DNA from: Stictocephala bisonia
Lineage: Eukaryota; Arthropoda; Insecta; Hemiptera; Membracidae
Direction: 5' to 3'
Length of the DNA: 64,000 nucleotides
NCBI GenBank assembly: GCA_035578905.1
Contig: JAQJVL010000706.1
Location: 361,387-425,386, forward strand
In this document: piece after piece, positions 58,670 to 64,000 of the stretch
How the letters are laid out: every line of letters starts with the position of its first letter
Numbering within the stretch: the first letter of the stretch is position 1
Notes under the pieces: generated by a model
What the model was told of the DNA's origin: nothing
Databases searched by the model: none
Seen by the model: only the letters and a program-made list of their open reading frames with translations
Position numbers and translations under genes: made by a program

Positions 58670-59219
58670 TCCTTTAAAAAGACACAGTCGATTTATCAAA
58701 ATCGAATATTCATTCTTAAATTGATTTATGTACCTATGATAAATGAACGATTTGTATTAAAAGCTACGGAGTTCTTTTATTAGAATAGTTTAACAGAGGT
58801 AAATATTTATCGCAATTCAAGTCACATGACAATGGTTTGCACCAGATGTGGCGTAATGTTGTGTGTGAGATAATTTTGTAGTTTATGGATTGTATACAAT
58901 GTTTCACACTCCAAACCTTATAAATTATTACTAACCTATCATCTTTAAATAATAATACCTTAAACAAATAAGTCATAAACATCTGTTAAGTGTAAATAAA
59001 TGTTTTACAGTGGTCAGCTGTTAGTTTGTTTTTTTCAATTTTAACCTCAATGTTCAGTAAAATAACATAGGAGATATTAAAAAATTATATCTCGGTCAGT
59101 TCTAAATTTGTTTTTTCATTGGCTGGAATGAAATAATGATAACTTAATCGATTTGAGGAATACATATTCACTTTTTTTATTCTGGAACACAAAGATGACC
59201 GTGCAATTATCTATCATTC
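58670..59219. other. Gap, no feature seen
   Basis: AT-rich, no repeat partner found. Confidence 0.45.
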
Positions 59220-59420
59220 ATCAACATTAGGTCATCGCTGATAGAGAAGTTTGTTCACTCGGGGGAGTAGGGGGGGGGGGGCAGCTGACAACACACGAGA
59301 GGCGATCTGCAAACACTACGCCAGCGATGTATGAGTACATCAATACTGATACGTCAATACACAGTGGCGTTTGATTGGTAGGTAGCAAAACAATCGCAAT
59401 GACGGCTGACTTGACTCTAT
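59220..59420 (+). repeat. Interspersed repeat E, copy 2
   Basis: This matches 24008-24215 (GGCAGCTGACAACACACGAG, GATGTATGAGTACATCAATA, GTCAATACAC). A G12 run (59269-59280) lies inside. Confidence 0.7.
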
Positions 59421-59982
59421 CTAAAAGTTTTCATAAAAAATAAAAAACATAAAAATAACAAAACTGAAATTTATATGGTTGTACTGAATAAAAATAATTT
59501 ACTTAAGACATAATTTGTTTGTTAAAAAGCATGAGAGTATAAAAATTGCACTATGAGGAGTGAATTAAAATATTACTATTTTTATGTACAAAAATAAAAT
59601 AATAATTGAGAAAAACACGTTTTAAAACATTTTTGGTATATTTAGAAACGTAAATAGTAAGATAAAAAAATTTAAAAAATCCAGTATTTAAATTTTAATT
59701 AATATTTTTTAAAGTAAAACTTTGAACATGAAACAAATGGAAGAAAATTATTTTTAGTGGGAGAACTAGTAGCCCAGGAGCTTTGGGTGTCAGGACTTTG
59801 GAACCGAATTAGAGCTAGGCAAGCTCGAATTGACCAGAAATATTTATCACTAATTTTCACTTTGTACTATTCTGGTTCTACCCCTTCCTCTGTTAGAGTA
59901 CGTTCCCCACACAGATCAATAGTCTAAGGGTAACAGACAGAGTAAGGTTAAAGAAGTTAAAAGGAGTTCGGCCACTCCTTAG

Positions 59983-60014
<32 letters not shown>

Positions 60015-62890
60015 ATGAACCCTTAATTAATTGATATATAGTAATTATCATTGTAAAGATACTCAAATGAAATGTAAAACATTCATGTTTGGTATGTCAT
60101 GTAGTCAAACTATGTACTTAAGACTGAACCAATTAACTAGTTTACAACGATGTAAATTGTTAATTTGTACCGGTTATATTTCTTACAATAACAAATAATT
60201 CACCGAACAGTTTCATGATGTATAACTTTTGATATACAGGCACATGGTTTAATGTTACATATGCTTATTGTAAGTGACCAAACTTATTGAAACAATGAAG
60301 AGCTACTTTGAACTATTACATAATTTGTGTAGTCGATTCTCTCTAATGATACATATCACATTCTTGCTTTATTAAGTGATTCCTCCCCTAATCCTCGATA
60401 CAGAGAGGGAGTTACAGTTATGAGTCCTTCAGGACACATTGGCCAGTTGGGTAATACCTTTACACCCTCCCACCAACCTAACCACATTGTTCACTGGCAC
60501 AATATTATCTAAGCTGGCATTACCTTGAATTTACTACCAAGTTTGTTATAGGAAGTGCATATTAGTTCACATAGGTATTTTCATGATTTTTTTTCAATGA
60601 ATACATTTTTAATACTAATATATGATGAAAATACGTCTTATATACAAACTGATAATAGTACATTTTAATTTTTTTAAATAGAAAATATAATAAATATTGA
60701 AATACAGAACAATACATTATAAATAGGCCTTGGGTAGCAAGGCTATAATAAATGAATACAAAATTATGATTCTAACCAATAACCAAAAATCAACATCGGG
60801 TAGTTTAATTAAATGATGATTTTAAGAATTAAAAATAAATTCTCTATACATTATTGATCCAAATTACAGCAACTATATTTTGAGTTGAATTACCTAAGTT
60901 TCGTCAGTGCATTTTATCTTCATACATTTTCATATTTTTTATGTTATAAGTGCTCCCTTAACATTTTGTTTCTGTATTATAGCATCGTTTTATCTTTGCA
61001 TTCAAATTTAAGATAAATATTAAAATTGACCCTTAAAATATTCTAATCATTTAAAATGTTAAAATCTGTAGATATGTGATATAGTATATAAAAAAAAAAA
61101 AATAAATAAAATGGTAACAGACTGTTTTCTGATGAAAATGTTTTTGAACTTCAGAGAATAATAATATTGATATTTAGATATGATATATCTGATATATCGA
61201 CATGGCTGATATTATTGAAAGAAAACATCGATACTAATATATCGATGTATCAAAAAGTATTTATCGATATATCAAGGCCAACTAAAATTGTTTAAGGGGT
61301 TTGGGCCGTTGGTCCTTTGTTAAGGCATTGGAGCCTAAGAAAAAAGTGCCACTGGCTTAGACAGATTAAAAAAGAAAACAACGTTATATGATAATAATTA
61401 TTTTCAAATTTATTGCTACAATTAAATAGATGTGAACAAATGAACAATTAATCGAAGTATTATATTACTTAAGAAAATAATTATTATACTTTATTCACAC
61501 GTGAACTAATATTTAATAATTTCCTTAAATATTTGTTGAAAAACATTCAATCAAGTAATAAACTGGAAAATAGCTCTCTTTAACTGTTTTGTATGAGTTT
61601 TAGCTGTTGACAATTATTAATAACTGCTAGAGTCTGTTCAAATAAGGATTTTATTGCACCTCTTTAAGTCAGTTTCTTATATTTCATATCACGAACAAAG
61701 ATTTTATGATCCCAATCTCTTTGCTTGGTTTTGACTTTTTTATTAGAATTCATTTGTAAAACGTACACTTATTGCCCTTGTTCCGGGATATTAGTTACTT
61801 TTGTTCGTAAGTGATCTTTATTAGGACAAAGCAAAGAATAGTAATTAAAAATAAAAAACAAAATCATCTATTTATATGATTTATTTTCTAGATGATAATA
61901 TGTACAATATAATTAAACTAATGGTAATAAATTACGTTTGTTACATTATACCGTTTCAATCTTACGACTGAAAGCGTGTTCGATTGAAAATTATTTTGAA
62001 ATTGTTTTGAATAAAATTGTTTATCTTGTTATAAGTAATAAGTGTGATGAGGGAAAAAATTAAAAACATTTTGTAAGCTACCTATAGAGGCTAATTTGGT
62101 CTGTCTTGGTTCCTAACTCATTAACAAACCATGCGATATATTTAATTTAAATTTTGAGAATATAGTGAATGGTACTAACCAATCTAGAGTAAATTAAAAC
62201 TAACAATATGTTAAAATTATGAATCCATGATGCTGTCACAGATTGAATTTGCTTGTAGTAGATGCTGCCAAACCATAAGTGGAATTGGTTTTCCAAAGAC
62301 TTTTGTCTTATTCTCTGGATCAACAAAGCAGTGGGAAGCTAGAAGGATTATGGTTGAAAAAAGTTTACGATGTGTTTGATTGTAAATTGGTTCAAGAACT
62401 TTTAAGTTTTAAGTAACAGTTGTTCAAACAGCAGCCCCAATAAAGGTATTTTATCTTATCAATAAAAATAATTGGCAAGATATATTCTTGAATCTGTGGA
62501 CAGTGCTCAATCTTGCTGATCACAGGCACTGCTGAGAGCTGTCTTGTCTCCTTACTCCCACGATTCTCTTCTTCACACTCCTTAAATTGAACTTGAATTA
62601 ACATGATGCCATTGTTTGACAGATGGTTATTGTTAGATACATATCATGTTTGAAAGTTTGTAGTCTCAAAATGGCCTCTTATAGTCGATCGGATTTTAGT
62701 AATTAAACCTGCTTGAGACTAATGGAAAATCAATGTAAATTTAGTACATAATTTTAATATTTTATAAGGTGTGACAAATTATTATTTTATAAATAACGTC
62801 TGTTCGAGTTTCGAATTGAAATTTGTACAATTATTTTAGGCCGAAAAAGTAGACTAATGATACATACAATCATAATTTGTAAAGTTTACA
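59421..62890. other. AT-rich region, little recognised
   Basis: It contains an A30 run (59983-60012) after GGCCACTCCTTAG, which may mark a retroposed 3' end. It also has a TATCGATA/ATCGATG palindromic cluster at 61175-61285. No exon or LINE motif seen. Confidence 0.45.
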
Positions 62891-62894
62891 ATAA

Positions 62895-63065
62895 ATGAGG
62901 GAATTATTCCCGGTTGTGCTCCGGACATGCAGCAAGAGTGCTTTTACTCTCCCATGCCCCCAACAAGGCATGTATTTTGCTACTCGTGGCGACAGTGGCG
63001 GCGTAACGCTGAACTAAACTCCACCCAGCGCCAAACTGAGCCGGTCGGACGAAATTGCTTGTGGC
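62895..63065. promoter_or_regulatory. CpG-rich patch, possible promoter or first exon
   Basis: The GC content is far above its surroundings, with many CpG (GTGGCGACAGTGGCGGCGTA, GAGCCGGTCGGACG). The minus strand has GGCTCAGTTTGG, which contains an arthropod Inr-like TCAGT. No supportable coding exon. From 63066 to 64000 nothing is seen. Confidence 0.3.
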
Positions 63066-64000
63066 ATTTGGTTTTTGGATATTTCCAAAATATAATAATT
63101 TACTTATATTCGCTTATTAACCCATATTAAGTGCAAGTTATTGTTGTGAATTCACTTAAATATTTGTTGTTTACTACTAATATAACCTAAAATAACTAAT
63201 ATACCTAAAACAATCATAGATATATTTGCATTTTAACGATGGAAAATTTTATGCAAGTAACGTCATACAATATGAACAAGAATTTGTTTGACAAGAAACC
63301 AAAATGTTTAATGTGTGCCTTCGTAAAATAAAATGTCTTAAGACTAGAATCAGTTTTTAAAACTATGTAGTTTTAAGTTGATATAGTAGCTATTAGTTTT
63401 AATTTATTTGAGTAACTATTACTTTATGAATTTACTTATGACGTTGGGAGATTACAAAAACTACGAAGCTGTGAAAACGTTTAAACAGACAATTCAGATT
63501 TGTGTTCTGAGATTTGGATATACTTATAATTATTGTCATCTTAACAAACAACAGTATTTCAATAAATCCTTCACAAATGTAGCTTTATAAAAATGATTTA
63601 ATAAATTATTTACACAAGTGTTTGATTTTTAATCGTTAGACTCAATCGCAATGAATGAAACTAGTTATTGTCATGCCATATACTCATACATATAAATATA
63701 TATTGTATTAAATTTGTGATTAAAAAAAATGGGCGCAATTCCGAATCATTTTTTTAGTATGAAAAAAAATTATAAAGAGCACATTATGGCCTATTGATCG
63801 TACATAAAATTTGTTATATTGATGTACCATTTATAGTAGATGATTCGAAATAAATAATTTAAATACTTTCCATTACAAAACATTAATTACATGGCTTTAG
63901 TTCTCCTGTGTTTGTCATACTTATAAAATAAAAAAATATGACAATTTATGAAGATAAAATTCACTGTTGTGTTCTCATTTATTGTGGCCAAACTAACAAG

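Overview
The window is AT-rich, intron-rich, repeat-dense eukaryotic DNA. It is most likely from an insect: it has arthropod-type non-LTR elements with PHD-finger/FP-like ORF1 proteins, TTAA-flanked and TA-flanked MITEs, many tRNA-type SINEs, and an RBBP4 orthologue whose peptide looks like insect Caf1-55. There are no bacterial genes, CRISPR arrays or operons.

The one host gene I can support is the histone-binding WD40 protein RBBP4/Caf1-55 (p55, Nurf55) on the minus strand. A 19-nt coding part of exon 1 (17966..17948), exon 2 (10262..10115) and exon 3 (8118..7973) join in matching phase (1, 2, 1) with GT/AG borders. They encode the conserved N-terminal helix and the start of the beta-propeller. 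The rest of the gene lies beyond the left edge, so the left 18 kb is essentially the 5' end, promoter and introns of this gene. Those introns carry a nearly full-length non-LTR element (62-4660, minus), a 5'-truncated one (5342-7373, plus) split by a 657-bp TTAA-flanked piggyBac-type MITE, a tRNA-type SINE, SINE fragments, and a 36-bp minisatellite.

From 18.1 kb to 64 kb I find no confident host exon, only two weak candidates (about 20.77 and 31.82 kb) and a CpG-rich patch at 62.9 kb. This stretch is a layered bed of mobile DNA. It holds a modular SINE family with two different tRNA-like heads and one shared tail, SINEs whose 3' end matches a resident LINE, TA-flanked TIR elements, long palindromes, a hAT element with its 8-bp target duplication, Helitron ends, and decayed LINE and Ty3/Gypsy pieces.

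The most interesting theme is that several tandem arrays appear to have been born inside mobile elements. A 36-bp minisatellite sits just inside a Helitron 3' hairpin, about 25 units of a 66/67-bp satellite come from the body of a tRNA-type SINE, and ten 49-bp units come from another interspersed repeat. A second theme is nested insertions where the empty site can be read directly. A third is a hammerhead-ribozyme-like core found three times, twice facing each other on the arms of one palindrome.
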